Positions 37,494 to 53,969 are shown, counted from the first letter of the stretch. The stretch is DNA of 64,000 nt from Hirundichthys speculiger (GCA_018398805.1 JAGFBZ010002346.1:62001-126000); one strand, 5' to 3'. Notes: generated from the letters alone by a model not told the origin. A program made the numbers and translations.

Positions 37494-38310
37494 GTCTGGA
37501 TGGGAGCAAACGCCATAGAGACCGATGCGACCTCCTACCATCAGAGCTGGATGGTTCCTCTCCTCTTTAGTCTGCAGGATACGACTTCCATGGTTTCCAA
37601 AAAAGTTTAAAAAATTTTTATTCATCTGACCACAGAGCAGTTCTCCATTTATCCAACTTAGATGAGCGTCGTTCCAGAGAAGTCAACTGTGTTTCTGGAT
37701 GTTCACATGCTTCTTCTTCTTTGATGACGCAGCTTTAATCTGCATTAGTGGACTGTAGGTGAGCTGTTGATCACAGACGGTGATTTCTGGAAGAGTTCCA
37801 GGAGTTTTAACCTTCAGCCTTGTCTCCTGTCCACCGACACTCCTCCTGATTTTTGTCATCTTTTGATGATATTATGGGATGTAGATGGCGGGATCTTCTA
37901 AGTCTTTGCAATTTTACATTCTGGAACATTTTTCTGAAATTGCTCTGCAGTTTTTAGATGCAGTTTGCTGCAGGCTGGTGCCAACAGAGAGGCTCTGCTT
38001 CCTCTAATACACAGCCAAGCTACTGACCTGTTGCCAATTAACCTAATTAGTCGTCAAACGCCCTTCCATTTGTTTCTAATTTGGACCAATTACTTCTCCC
38101 TCCTTCTGTTGCCCCTGTTCCAATGGTTTTTTTGAGATGCGTTGCTGCCATCAAAAGTCAAAATGAGCAAATATTTTCCATTAAATGGAACATCTGATAT
38201 GTTCTTTGTGTTCTTTTGGGGTTAAAATCAGGATTTATGAGATCTGAAAATCACTGCACACTGTTTTTATTTATTTTTCGCACAGCTTGCCATCCTTTTT
38301 TGGAGCTGGG
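37494..38310. mobile_element. AGTTGGGAC-type DNA repeat, family G copy 1
   Basis: Contains GTCTGGATGGGAGC, CATCAGAGCTGGATGG, ATTCATCTGACCACAGAGCA, TTTTGATGATATTATG and, near the end, TTGCTGCCATCAAAAGTC. It looks like the decayed, antisense-read body of the same transposon as copy 2. Its left end is lost at the family A element. Confidence 0.5.
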
Positions 38311-38574
38311 CTCATACATATTTTCAGGGAATCTGGTGTCTTTATAGCAAATCAATCACAATGAAAGAGAATGCATATTTGTTTAAAAGCTCCCAGAAAG
38401 AAACCCTAAGAACCACTTATTTATGCACGAATGCAGAATATAAATACGGTCATGAAATGCTTCAAAATAAAAGATCTAAGCTGTTCATATTTTCCGAACT
38501 TATTTCTGATTTTCCAGTGACTTAAATTATTGAGCTTAGACTGGATGAGAAGAGACAAAAAGGTTTATGTGGAG

Positions 38575-38931
38575 TAGGGGTGAGTATTGGCAAGGACCTC
38601 GCAATACGATATGTATCATGATACTTGGGTCACGATGCGATGTTATCACGATATCGCAATATCACAATGTATTGTGATATTCTACCCAGTTAATATCAAA
38701 ATTAAAAGTAGAGATGAAAAATCAAGTTGCTGTATATGTTCATCAGATGATATTGATCATTCAGAGGACAAATTGAGTCAAAACTATTTGCTTCAAAACA
38801 ACCTGTTTATTGTTATTATTAGTGTTTTTGAAAAAAATTTGAAAAAATCGATATTAGGAGCTGAAAAATCGATATTATTGGGCGGCCGAAAAACACGATA
38901 TATCACCAAATCGATTTTTTTCACACCCCTA
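38575..38931 (+). mobile_element. hAT-like MITE, family C copy 2
   Basis: Starts TAGGGGTGAGTATTGGCAAG, ends TTTTTCACACCCCTA, with a perfect 8-bp TSD ATGTGGAG (38567-38574 and 38932-38939). It contains ATCAAGTTGCTGTATATG, shared with the copies at 3329 and 55127. Confidence 0.88.
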
Positions 38932-39479
38932 ATGTGGAGACATAATTGTGTTTTCATGGTTCTGAGTTTTAGAACATCAGAACGGACCAATCACAAACTG
39001 TTATGATCAAAACAGGTGGCGTCAGTCGTCCCTTTGAGGCCCGTCTGCTCAGGTTTCCAGGTGAATCAGGCTGATAGAGGCTCTGGTGGAGTTTCATGAA
39101 GCCACTTTCAGAACCAGCCTCATATGGACCCTTTGTGGTGACTCGAGTCTTTGGTCAAAACACACCGCAACGACTCCAGCCAGTGAAACTAACGTGGAAA
39201 CCAAAGCACTTTGGAAACACGACACATTGCCTTCAATGACAGTCGGCCCCAACAGATCCAACGAGAAACTATTCCTGGTGAAGTTTTTACGGCAGTTTAG
39301 CATCATCTTCTCTACTAAACCGAAGAGATTTTAGATGAAAACTGAGACACGCCGATCGCCAAACCTCTTATTGAGTTACTTGTGCGAGACATTTTTTTTT
39401 CTCCCCACGTTATTTTGTATCCTGTTGAGATTAATGCACATCACCAACTAATCTTGATTTGAGAAAGGCTCTGGATTTG

Positions 39480-40074
39480 TTACCTCCGCCAAGGAGGATA
39501 TGTTTTTACTGGCATTTATCTGTCTGTCTGTGTAGAAGATAACTCAAAAAGTTTGGATGGATTTTGATGAAATTTTAAGGAGTTGTCAGAAATGTGAAAA
39601 AAGGAAGAACTGATTTCATTTTGGGTGTGATCCGGAAGAAATCCTGGATTCTGGATCACTTTCAAATTTTCGATAACATTGCGGTCAATGGGACCAAAAC
39701 TTTTGTTTCTCAATATCTCCATTAATTATTGCCCTAAACTCATGAAATTTAACTCAGGGATTGACAATGGGAACCTCTATCAAATTTCAAAAGCTAAACC
39801 GGATCTGATCAGACGGCGGATTTTATCGCAATCTATAAAAACATTGAGGTTGTTTAATTTCAACATATTGACTTTGGAAACAAATATTACATGAAATCTT
39901 TATAGCATTATTAGGTATTTTTGGGTGCATCACAAAATAAAGGAGGATATGGTACTTTTTTAGTGGTCCCATATTGTCAGTGCTACATGTACGACTAATA
40001 TTTATGGTGTAAATCGCTATATGGGGGAATTGTTGCGCTTGGTGGAGGTCTGCACTCTCAGAGTGCTTTTCTAG
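39480..40074 (+). mobile_element. Helitron-like non-autonomous element, family F copy 2
   Basis: The longest copy, ending in the perfect hairpin GCACTCTCAGAGTGC (40052-40066), then TTTT and CTAG. It includes an internal stretch (39840-40010) that is missing from copy 1 but present in the minus copy at 53520. Confidence 0.65.
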
Positions 40075-40081
40075 TTATCAT

Positions 40082-40215
40082 TATTATTATTATTATTTAT
40101 TTCCCATTATTTAACCAGGAAATCCCGCTGAGATCAGAGTTTCTCGGGAGACCTGGCCAAGGCTGCAGCCACACAAAATCAACTCATACAGAACACTTTG
40201 TGGTTTAGGTTTTTT
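40082..40215 (+). repeat. Fragment of a common vertebrate MITE-like repeat
   Basis: TTATTTAACCAGGAAATCCC..TGAGATCAGAG followed by GGGAGACCTGGCCAAG is a widespread dispersed sequence. It follows an (ATT)n run. Confidence 0.4.
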
Positions 40216-40619
40216 TTATCATTTATTTGATGACCCTGTCTATGACGTAGCTCAAACCAGCTACTTTCTAGGTGTCTCCTGGGTTTTCTGAAAGTTTGTC
40301 TGTAATGTGGTGGTTTAAAAATGATGCTGAATTAGCTGACATAAGAGTTGATTGTGTGCTTTTGCTATTTTGGTTTTATTCAAATGAGGGTTTCTTGATT
40401 TGTGTATTTTCTCCCGCAGGAGGAACTACAGGTGTGCGTGATCTTCGGTTTTCAGCTTGTGCTTGTCGTGCCGTCTGAACTTTCATATTTCCTGGTTCTC
40501 TTTCTGAGCTGCTGCGTTATCTCTTTCATAACTGTGCTAAATCTATCGAAGTTTATTTCAAAACAACAGATGCCGAAGTGCAAAGTGAGTCCAGGTCAGG
40601 CATACAAGGGTGATTGAAG

Positions 40620-41640
40620 TGTCGGGAAGAGAGGTGTTGTCGACTGAGACTCTTTGAAGGAAGAGAGGGATGCTCCTGCTCTGACAGCGTTTGGTAGCTT
40701 TGCTCCACCTCCATGGAACCACAGATGGTTGCAGTTTTGACTGTCCTTGTGCAAATGCATGACGCTACCGGATGATGCTCCTGAGAGGAACGTAGAGGCT
40801 GAGAAGCAGCATAAGCCTTTAGGATTGGCTGTGAATGGCTGGATGCAGTCAGACGTCACTTTCTAGGCAAGCACAAATCTGATTGGATCTGCTATCGGTA
40901 GACAGTGGCTTATACTAGGACTCGTGTGCCATACTGAGTTAGATATGGATTAATTTCTTTAAAGTATTGTGAAGTCCAACAAATCACAGCCAAGAGTTAG
41001 ATGCAGTTTTTGAATTAGCTGCAGCTGTCAAACTGATTTTTTAGATAAGCCAGTAAAAGCTGTTACAATAATCAAGCCGACTGAAAATGAATGTGTGGAC
41101 TAGTTTTTCCAGATTTTGCTGAGACATCAGATCTTTTGTCCTCCAGATGTTCTTCAGGTGATACTATGCAGATTTAGTGATTGCCTTAATGTATTTTTCA
41201 AAATTTAGATCCGAGTCCATCACTACACCCAGATTTCTGGCCTGATTGGTGGTTTTTAGATCAATAGATTCAAGCTCTGTGGAGACCTGCAATCGTTTCT
41301 CTTTGGCTCCAAAAACAATCACCTCAGTTTTGTTTTTGTTCAGCTGTAGGAAGTTAAGGCACGTCCAGTCTTTAATCTCCTCAATGCATTTACCGAGAGC
41401 CTGTACAGGGCCTCGGTCTCCTGGTGACATTGTAATATATATATCTGTGTGTCATCAGCGTAGCTATGGTGAACTAATATTGTTGTTCTTTATAACTTGG
41501 GCCAGTGGGAGCATGTAGATGTTAAACAGAAGAGGCCCCAAGGATGGAACCCTGGGGAAACGCCACATGTAATTTTTGTCTGGTCAGATGTAAAGCTGCC
41601 TACTGACACAAAGAACTTACTGTTCTCCAGGTACGTTTAG
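40620..41640 (-). mobile_element. L2/Rex-type LINE pol remnant (reverse transcriptase)
   Basis: In minus orientation, frames joined by small shifts read SILGPLLFN-like, then HSYADDTQIYI (catalytic YADD at about 41445-41470), then LGKCIEEIKDW and LNFLQLNKNKTEVIVFG (within 41164-41430) and ARNLGVVMDSDLNFEKYIK. This order (RT motif, FLQLN.KTEV, NLGV) is typical of L2/Rex1-like non-LTR retrotransposons. Several frameshifts; dead. Confidence 0.75.
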
Positions 41641-42069
41641 ATAGGACTAAATTGGTATGGATAATGGATGGATGGATTAGCTAGGATGAACACAAGATTG
41701 GTCTTAGAGAGGTTAGTTAAAGATGGACTTGATTAATCCATGTGGATATGACAGATGAGCTGAGATTCATGCTGAAACAGTAATCTGATCAGAAAGACAA
41801 GTACAGATGGGTACCATGTGCATCACAGTGATACAAGCCATGTGATTGGATGACTGGACCCTAAAAGGTGGTCTATGTTACAAAGGGAATAGGACTCTTT
41901 GGTCCATATCAGTTAAGAGAAAAGAAAAGAGAAAACACAAAGATGTGTAATTATTCAGTGTAATTAAAATACATGCAGAGATCTATTCCAATGATTCCAG
42001 AAGCAGGAGGAATTAGTAATCTGATACGTAAATCAGTACATGAAAGTCCTCAACACTGCATAACATGTA

Positions 42070-43404
42070 CAGTCAAAGTCAGAAGTTTACAAACCAAATT
42101 ACAAAAGAGTTGGGACCCTGTATAAAATGTAAATAAAAACAGAATGCAGTGATTTGCAGATCTCATAAACCCTGATTTTATTCCAAATAGAATATAAAGA
42201 ACATATCAGATGTTGAAACTGAGAGAGTTTACCATTTCATGAAAAATATTAGCTCATTTTGACTTTGATGGCAGAAACACATCTCATAAAAGTTGGAACA
42301 GAGGAAACAAAGGTAGAGACAAGTTACAGGTGCAGATCAAAACCAAATGGAGGAGCATTTGACCACTGATTAGGTTAATTGGCAACAGGTCAGTAGCATG
42401 ACTGGATATAACAGGAGCATTTCAGAGCGGCGGAGCCTCTCTGATGGAAAGATGAGCAGAGGTTCACCAGTCTGTGACAAACTGCATCTAAAAATTGTGT
42501 AACAATTTCAGAAAAATGTTGTTTAACATAACATTGTAAAGACTTTGACAGATCCCATCACCTCCAATCCATAAAATCATCCAAAGACTGAGAGAATTTG
42601 TGCACAAGAGTTAAGGCTGAAGGTCTAAACTGGATGTGCATGATCAGTGGGTCCTCAGAGAGCTCTGAATAGGACCATGCAGAAATCACCGTCTGTGATC
42701 AACAGCTCACCTGCAGTCCACAAATGCAGGTTAAAACTGCATCATGCAAGGAAGAGGCCAAAGAAGAAATTTTAAATGATTTTTGGAAACCATGGATATC
42801 ATGTCCTAGAGACTAAAGAGAGTGGGACAAGATTCCTCCCAGCTTGTTAAAATAAGAGGGGATGCTTCACAATAGTAGACATCCTGCTGTGTCCATGGTT
42901 TTTAAAATGTGTTGCTGCCATCAAAGTCAAAATGAGCTAATATTTTCCATGAAATAGTAAAATGTCTCATCTAAACACCTGTGGATGTAGTTTAAGGCAC
43001 ACCTCAAACACACTGCTTCCTTGTGTGGCATTATGGGAAAATTAAAAGACATCAGCCAAGTTATCAGGAAGAGAATTGTGGACCTCCACCACTCTGGTTC
43101 ATCCTTGGGTACAATTTCCAAGATGCCTGATGGTGCCACGTTCATCTGCTCAAACAATTATATGCAAGTCTAAACACCATGGGAACGTCCAGCCATCATA
43201 GCGCTCAGGAAGGAGACGGGTTCTGTGTCTCCTTTATTATTTATTATTATTATTATTCTGGCGTTTTGCAAATAAAAATAATGTTGGTTATCCCTAACTA
43301 ACCAAAAACATCAAAGATTTAGTCAGACAGTGAAAAAAAATGAAAGTTTTGTATCTTTTTTTTTTTTTTTTTTAACAGTGTATGCAAACTTCTAGTTTCA
43401 ACTG
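42070..43404 (+). mobile_element. Tc1-like transposon with decayed transposase start
   Basis: Left end CAGTCAAAGTCAGAAGTTTAC and right end ACTAGTTTC-type TIR (CTTCTAGTTTCAACTG), each next to TA (42068-42069, 43405-43406), resemble salmonid-type Tc1 elements. At 43030-43215 the plus strand encodes MGKLKDISQVIRKRIVDLHH.., the paired-like N-terminus of a Tc1 transposase, soon broken by frameshifts. Most of 42093-42960 is an unrelated inserted repeat. Confidence 0.7.
42093..42960. mobile_element. AGTTGGGAC-type DNA repeat, family G copy 2
   Basis: Starts CAAAAGAGTTGGGACCC, followed by TGCAGTGATTTGCAGATCTC; ends near TTGCTGCCATCAAAGTC..AAAATGAGC. Both ends carry inverted versions of the TTGATGGCAGCAA region. 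This is a very common fish DNA-transposon sequence, probably Tc1/mariner-like. It interrupts the Tc1-like element. Confidence 0.5.
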
Positions 43405-43817
43405 TACGTACAGATGAGTCAAACACGTCGCTTGCATCTGTCATTTGTCCATCTTGGTCCCATCAGCACAACTGAGTACATCATTAAAGGCCACCTGAAG
43501 TCGTTTCATATTTGCTGAACTCTAACTACACCAGAGTTGAGTTAGCCCAACGAATAGCTCATCTCTAGTGTAGTTATAGCAAGGCTAATCTCGATCAGGG
43601 AGGTCATTTTGCAAAAGGAAATCAGAGCTGTTTGAACATATGAAACTACCATAATCATATTCAAACACAGTTACGGGATTTTTTTTTTATTATATGAATA
43701 AAGAAAGGGGGAGAAAAACACTTTAAAATATATTCAAAGAGGAGCGATAGCGCACCTACAGCCTGCAAATCTTTGCTCAGGGTTTGCTGGACCCACTTCA
43801 CTTTTATACATCTTGTC

Positions 43818-43825
43818 TGACGTCA
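43818..43825. promoter_or_regulatory. Full CRE (TGACGTCA) in the btf3 promoter
   Basis: A perfect palindromic cAMP response element sits next to ETS-like CACTTCC and a pyrimidine-rich run (CCTTCCTCTCTCTCGC), with a YY1-like CCATCTTG at about 43850-43857. This is typical of TATA-less housekeeping promoters of translation-related (5'-TOP) genes, which fits btf3. The assignment rests on position and motif only. Confidence 0.5.
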
Positions 43826-43829
43826 CTTC

Positions 43830-43950
43830 CTCCTTCCTCTCTCTCGCTTCCATCTTGCTCCCCGCATGTGTCTGCTGTTAGTTTACAGGTCAGTGAGGAG
43901 CTTTAAATACATTCTTCCCCGCACTGTTGCGCCCGATACGACGCCAAGAG
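43830..43950 (+). other. btf3: Putative non-coding exon 1 of btf3
   Basis: Coding exon 2 begins exactly at ATG behind an acceptor, so at least one upstream exon is needed. Two good donors follow the promoter: ACAG|GTCAGT after 43888 and AAGAG|GTAAAC after 43950. An ATG at 43866 opens a short upstream ORF; with the first donor it ends in a TGA overlapping the btf3 ATG, with the second it runs out of frame. No in-frame extension like the human long isoform is visible. Boundaries are provisional. Confidence 0.35.
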
Positions 43951-45123
43951 GTAAACGAAAGCCTTTCCCGGCCAGATGGCTGAAATCCGCCGGAGTTTGA
44001 AGCTAACGTTACTCACGGTTTTGTGCTGCATTGGGAGGGTGTGAGTGACAGGCCGAACAGACTCACAGCTAGCTGAGAAGCTACACACAGTTAGCCCGCA
44101 GGTTCTGGCCAAAAAAAAAAAAAAAAGCTCAACCGCACTTCGCTTCTGAGTGGAAGTCAGCTAAAATCAATGTGAATATAGCTGTAGTGCTATTGGCTTA
44201 TTTTGTTCGGCTTACTCCGTCGTTGTGTTAGTTGTCTGTCTTCGCCCATAACAGACCAGATAAGGAGTCATTGGCCTTCACCAGTAGATAACCCGCACAC
44301 TGACTAACACTAACTATCACTCCCAGGTTTGACTTCTTTTTTTTTTTTTTAATGCCTGGTTTCCGCTCATTACCACTGAATGCCTGCTGCTCCTTGTTTT
44401 GTTGGCATGTGTCAAACTTCCCTTATTCCTCCACCGTTAGTCATTGTTGTGGATCTTCTGGGGGGCGTTGGAGGCTCAGTGTCCTGATAATGTGGAGGAA
44501 CTGGGAGCGTTTGACAAGATGATGTCAGAGATTAATGGTATGATGAGCATCAAAAGTAGGATCAGTTACCTTGTCGGCAGGTAAAACTTGAGGATGCTTT
44601 TGCAAAATGGTGATAAACTCGAGGAAAATCCTGTAACCTCTGACTCTCAGTGATGGGACCTGCTGGCTCCAATTCAGATTACCAATGTTAACTGGCATTA
44701 TTGTTATTATTATTTTATCGTTGGGATGATGGGATGAAAATGCCCCATCCATTATGCTTGATGGGCCTTTGGATGGTTTGACAATTAAAAGTCGGTGTCC
44801 AGACCTTTGAGAGACGAATGTCAAACCACCAAATGAGCAAATATCTTTTTTGAAGAGAGGTTCCAGCTGTTTTGCCGGTGTACAAATGTTTTGCCAAGAT
44901 GCTGTTTTTATCTCTTTAAGTGGTCATGTGACTGAGTTTGATTCTCTCATTTCTTTAGTTTATTATATGTCATGAGACCACAGTCACAGTAATGTAAGCT
45001 ACATTCATTCACCAGTTTCCAAACTGGTCGATTGGCCTGAAAGTCGACATTTGATGAGCTGGATTGACTCAGAGCTTATAAGATATAGCTATATAGATAT
45101 ATATATATATATATATATATTAC

Positions 45124-45156
<33 letters not shown>

Positions 45157-45221
45157 GTCAAAAGTTAAAAGATGTGTTAAGCTTAGAGTGCCAAGTTCTC
45201 AGTAGATCTTTCCACGTTTAA

Positions 45222-45831
45222 AGCCACTCTATGTAGTAATGTGACTTTAGACCACATGAAGTAATTTCTGTGTCTCCATTTGTTGAGACCTCAGTAAAAA
45301 TCTTCTTGGTCCACTCGGCTGTCATGTCTCCATTACAGGGACTTGGCAAACTGAAAATCCCCCCCCAGATGCCAGCAGTTCTACACTTTCACTGTTTGCC
45401 AGCCACCAATAAATAAAAGAAAGACATCAAATCAGGATTTTAAAAAAAAGAAGAGAAACAGACTGAAATGAGCCGATCAGTGTTGGGTTTCTGTTTTTAG
45501 GCTCGTGAGTGATGGCAGTTAAGGAAAAGAGGTTCCTGACGGTGTCATCCGCCCACAGCACAATCCAGCGTTTCGACCCGATTTGAGATTCTGAAAATTC
45601 TGCCTCAAAGGTCTTGGTCCTGTAAAACATCCTCAGACCCCTGATTGGACCCGACAGGCCTGTTGACAATATCATGCTAATGAGGGAGGGGGTCCGGCCT
45701 GTCTTGTAATGCCAGTTCGTCTCGCTAGAGGTGCACTTCTTCGTGCCTCCCACCAGGTGCTGGTTCATGATCCTCCCTTGTGATGTGCTGCCCCCATGTG
45801 GTGGGAAATAATATTCCTGCATAGAGTGGCT
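45222..45831. mobile_element. TTAA-flanked non-autonomous DNA transposon in btf3 intron 1
   Basis: Terminal inverted repeat AGCCACTCTATG at the left, CATAGAGTGGCT at the right, flanked on both sides by TTAA (45218-45221 and 45832-45835). TTAA targets are typical of the piggyBac and Kolobok superfamilies; the choice between them is open. No transposase is present in its 610 bp. Confidence 0.7.
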
Positions 45832-47316
45832 TTAAACATTTCCAGACATAGAAGAATTCTCATTTATGTGCATGAGTTTCCCACTTTAGCTGCAAATTCT
45901 TGGTTCTGATAATTCAGATGATTTTATACATACAGGAGTTCAGTATGTTCACTGAGAGCAACTAACATGAGATTTAACACGGTGCCGTACTTCTCTGTAT
46001 CTTCTGAAGAAAAGCAGCAGGGTTTGAAACATCGGTAGTTAGGAGAGGGAACGGAGGTCTTGTTTGATGTGGAGGTGGTGGTTTATTCTTCAGTGCTTCA
46101 GCGTCGTTCTCTGCTGGGTTTAACTCGTGTTTCTCACCGTGTTGTTTGACAGGTTTAAATGGCTAAAACTTGGCGATATTAAGAGTGTAAACATGCAGAA
46201 AGGGAGGGGAAGGAACACTTGGAAACGTAGCTTTCACGTGATTTAATGAATAACTTTTCCTCTAACGCATGAACCACTTATATTCACTAATGTTCTGCTG
46301 GAAATTGTTCTGAATGTTTACCTGGAACGTTGCCCTCTTTGCTCGACATTTATCAATATTAACTCTGCAAAAGACATTTTTACCCCCCAAGCTGTGATCT
46401 GTAACTTTTCACCCTCCTTGATACGCTCATTGTGTGCTAATTGTTACTCATCTGGGTGTGATGCATCACATCCCAACAGCTCAGGACACGTTGATACTCG
46501 ACGATGAGCTACAAGCTTTCAGTTGTATGTGAAAGTTCAACCTTTCACATAAGACGTTTTACACTAAATGTGTGGGATTCACTACAGACGCTGGAATGGG
46601 TTAATTTAGATGTAAAAGACAAAGCTGCAGAGCTTTCAGAGATTCAGTCTTGTTTCACACACAGTTTCTACTGTAATGTAACATTTCTGAACTGGATAAA
46701 TGTAGTTCATTTGTTTTGAGTGGCATCGAGCAGCAGGAAGGCACTTTTGCAAAAACCTCACCTTGAGCTCAGGTGCTCCCCCTGTAGGCCTGGAGGTCAA
46801 GTCATATTTATAACCGTCTCAGTTTTACTCTTGCTCTCTCTCCAATTTCTTGAGTGTCATATTTGTATTTATATTTCTGCAGTGATGTCCACTTTGTCTC
46901 TGTGAGCCGTTGTCACTGTTGATGTGTAATATCGTACCGTAAAATGACACGCAGTCGTCACAGGAGATGACTAGGACGGGAGTCCAGTTAGTTTTACTGA
47001 TACTGGGGACCAAATGTTACTTTAGTAATTGAATTAAAACTGGTATTTTAAAATGAAGGGGGAAAACAACAGTAGTTATCCTTTAGATATAGACTGTTAA
47101 AGCAAAACAATTATGTGTCGGGATATTTGAAAAAATGAGTCTTTGACTTGAATCCTGGCTGATTTCTCCTTTTTGAGCTGCACGGTGTGCTTCGTGTCAC
47201 GTTTGCCGTTAACACTTCTCGTTAAGTCTTTTTGTTTTTTTTTTAAGCCTCGAGTTTCTCTGATAAAAAGCACCTTCACTCGTGACACTGATTTAAAATT
47301 TTTTTTATAATAATAA

Positions 47317-50673
<3,357 letters not shown>

Positions 50674-51142
50674 AGGAGATGGAAAGTGTCAGAAGCCGAC
50701 GGGACCACAAGGAGCACGACATGATCTAACGTCAAGAGGTGGAAAGTTTAACCGCGTAAACACTCGAGATGAATAATGTGACAACCTTTTTTTTTTTTTT
50801 TTTTTTTTTGGCGTTCTGTAATACGTGCAACACCTGAGAAAATTACTTGCACACTCGAGTGAATTATTTTCCAAGTAATTTTTTGTAGATTAGTACTCTG
50901 ACGTATCCAAACGGAGTAGCAGTATTAAGGTGTCATTCCACCTCCTTTTTTCCACCAAACGCTCAAAGTGCTTGTTGTGCTCTGTGATCTGTGCGTCCAG
51001 TTAGGGTGAGAGATTGTGTTTAAAAAGAAAAGAAAAAGTGGTGCTCGAGGCCTTCAGTGTACTCCTGTTTCCTCTGTTACTGAACCTTTATTCTGTGGCC
51101 TCCCTAAAACCACCATATCTGGAATAAACCTTTGCTACTGTC

Positions 51143-51148
51143 AATAAA
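51143..51148 (+). terminator. btf3 polyadenylation signal
   Basis: AATAAA about 470 nt after the stop, followed by a T-rich stretch (51160-51187). A second AATAAA lies 20 bp upstream (51123-51128). The position fits a short 3' UTR for this housekeeping gene. Confidence 0.6.
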
Positions 51149-51711
51149 AAGCAAAACGTTCTTTCATTTTTTAATTTTTTTTTATTTCCCCCGCCTCCCG
51201 AGGTTTTGTTTTCACAGCTGAAACACTCTGAGGTTTGCTGAGAACACAATAACTGATGATGCACTGGTGGATTTTCTGTTGAAGTGTTCTTGGCATCTGT
51301 TGTGTGTGCGTGTGTGTGCGTACGTGTGTGTGTGTAATACCCCACAGTCCTCCACATTGTATTTGTTGGACAACTATTTGTTTCTGTCAAATCCGCTTTC
51401 AAATGTTTACGTTTGAACCGGTAGGACAGGATTACGTACACGATTAGACATGTAGTGATTAAGACACAAGCTCAGGTGGAGATGAGTTATCGGGAACACG
51501 GAAGGTTGCTGGTTCAAGTCCCAGCTAGGGTCGTCGTGTGTGGAGGTCGCAGGTTTTCTTCCAGCAGTCCAAAAACTGTAGCCCCTGACGCTGGGGCGAA
51601 CCCCAGAAGACCAGACGTAGGAGGAAATATGGCCAATGAGACGCAAAGCAGTCTTATGAGCAGATACAAGGAAGTGGTTTCTCTTCAAACTGTATGTGTG
51701 TATATTTTTAG

Positions 51712-52873
51712 TAGGGCTGGGCAACTATTAAAATTTTAATCGCATTATTTTCCTAATTAATCACGATTAATACATTGTATACGCAAAATCAAATGATGAA
51801 TTCAAAAGTAGTGTAAAATGCACTTTTATTTAAATATTCTGCTGCCATATGAACTAAAGTGCCATAACATTTGTTGTTCAAACACTTTTAACATCAGCAC
51901 TTGTCATTAATACACGATATTTAGTTTTAAAATCATTGCATCTGAAAAAATGTCTAATAAAAATAAAGCTTATTTCACAAACATGACCAGGGCATTAATG
52001 TCAAAGTCAAACTGTTTTTATTAAAAAAAACAAAAAAAAAAGTACTTACAAAACAAATTAACACCAAAATGATATTGTGTCCATGCAGCTATTGTCAATA
52101 ATACATCTTATTTGTCAACATTAAAAATCAGGTAATTTTCTGAGGTAACAGCAGAAACTTTTTAACGGGGAGTTCAACTTGTCAGTTGTTACAAATAACC
52201 TTGTTTCTGTTGAATCCTCCGTCTGGGAGAACTTTAAAATGAAAATATCCATGTTAAAGTTCAGTAAGTTTACCAATCCGTGTATCATTCATTCTTTCCA
52301 TTTTCAGTTGTCAATCAAAAATTAAAAAAAAAAATTAAAGTGACATTTTATTATGTTTTTTAATCTAACACAAAAAATGAAAAAAAAAAATTTAGACTTG
52401 GATCAAAAATATGAAATTAAAAAAACGGGCCACAGGAGTGACTTTGTTTTGTAATGGAGGACTGGATTTTCTGTTGTCATTACACATCTGTGCCACTAGA
52501 TGGAGCCGCACTGCAGTAACCAGCTAGAGAACAGCAGGACAGTGAACACATGGAGCAGATCTGATGTAACATGGAGGAATGATGCGAAAGTTTTGTTGCA
52601 GTCCAGAATTTTTTTGTTTTTCCAGACTGAACTGTTAATATTGTTACCTGAGTTGCTACCCGAACTGTAAAGTTCACAGATTTTTACCGTTCTCCATGTC
52701 TGTTTTAGATCCTCCGCGTGTTTACCTGCCAATTATCTTCCAGTTCCGCAGCAGCCAGTAACAGACTTTTCAAAACAAAAGCATGTGAGCAACATTTGTT
52801 AACGCGCGATAAAAATGTCGGCGTTAATAAATTAATGAGTTAATGCGATAACGCTTTAACTTGCCCAGCCCTA
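51712..52873. mobile_element. hAT-like element, 1.16 kb
   Basis: Ends TAGGGCTGGGCAACTATT and AACTTGCCCAGCCCTA, perfect 8-bp TSD ATTTTTAG (51704-51711, 52874-52881). ATCGCATTA lies near the left end and TTAATGCGATAACG near the right. No transposase frame. Confidence 0.88.
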
Positions 52874-53519
52874 ATTTTTAGGCATTAGTTGAACGTGAGC
52901 AGATTTCATACAGTCTCAAAGAACTTATTTACATGTGCAATTTGAGCTGTTTGAGACCTTACATGTTTGACCACCTTGATGGAATACTTAAAATTCACAA
53001 AAACATGAACGAAGTTGAACTTCAATTAATTTCGGAGTATGATGAAGAATTTTTACAGTTTGAAACTGAAGTTGTTGACACAAAGTTGTTTGTATTTGCT
53101 TATAAGATTGTTTCATTTAATACATTAATTACCACACAAGGTAAATGTACAGGTGGAAACATGCAAATAAGAACATTCTGGAGCTGTCTGGAAGTTTGTT
53201 TTGTCACTCATGATAGGTGGCGTCATTCACTTAATGCAAGAATACTAATGTCAGCGAGTAGGGGCTTCGTCAGACTGGGTCACAGACAGAAGTATTTACC
53301 CCCGTACCTAATCCAAAAACTGATGGCAAGATGATCTAATTCCAAAATTGAGTGTCCTTTTAAAGGTTTAAAAAAAAAAAAACACATAAATGAAAGACCA
53401 TCAGCATCAGTCATCTGATAACAGCTGCTTTTCTCCTTTGAAACGTCTCAAACAGCGATTAAATGTTGGAAATGCTCCACCTCCTTGGGATCTGGTCAAA
53501 GACAAATTTTAGATCCTGA
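52874..53519. other. Intergenic stretch with an orphan 133-codon frame
   Basis: A plus-strand frame at 52933-53334 (MCNLSCLRPYMFDHLDGILK...) is long for AT-rich DNA but matches no family I know and has no evident splice partner. It lies between transposons and may be a transposon relic. Confidence 0.3.
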
Positions 53520-53969
53520 CTAGAAAATCACTCGAGAAATCACTTGAGAGCGCAGACCTCCGCCAAGCGCAACAATTCACCATATAGCGATTTACAGCAT
53601 AAATATTAGTCGTACATATAGCACTGACAATATGGGTCCGCTAAAAAAAGTACCATATCTTCCTTTATTTTGTGATGCACACAAAAATAAGTAATAATGC
53701 TATAAAGATTTCATGCAATATTTGTTTCCAAAGTCAATATATTGAAATTAAACAACAATGTTTTTACAGAGATTGCGATAAAATCCGCCTTTTGGATCAG
53801 ATCTGGATCAGCCTTTTGAAATTTGATAGAGGTTCCCATATCGTCAGTCCCTTGAGTCAAATTTCATGAGTTTTGGGCAATAATTAATGGAGATATAGAG
53901 AAACAAAATTTTCGGCCCCATTGACCGCAATGTTATTGAAAATTTGAAAGTGATTCAGAATCCAGGATT
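53520..53969 (-). mobile_element. Helitron-like element, family F copy 3, 5'-truncated
   Basis: Minus-oriented; its 3' CTAG end lies at 53520-53523. It is cut at ATTCTGGATTC, where a plus-oriented copy begins, giving a head-to-head pair. Confidence 0.6.

Noticed and set aside
41246..41518. Plus-strand frame at 41246-41518 as a gene
   Set aside because: It is antisense to the LINE pol remnant, whose minus-strand motifs are unmistakable.
43903..44112. Coding first exon of btf3 starting MAEIRRSLKL (43977)
   Set aside because: The plus frame reaches only a weak donor (GTGTGA), and splicing at the nearby GTGAGT would throw MKEA out of frame; a non-coding exon 1 fits better.
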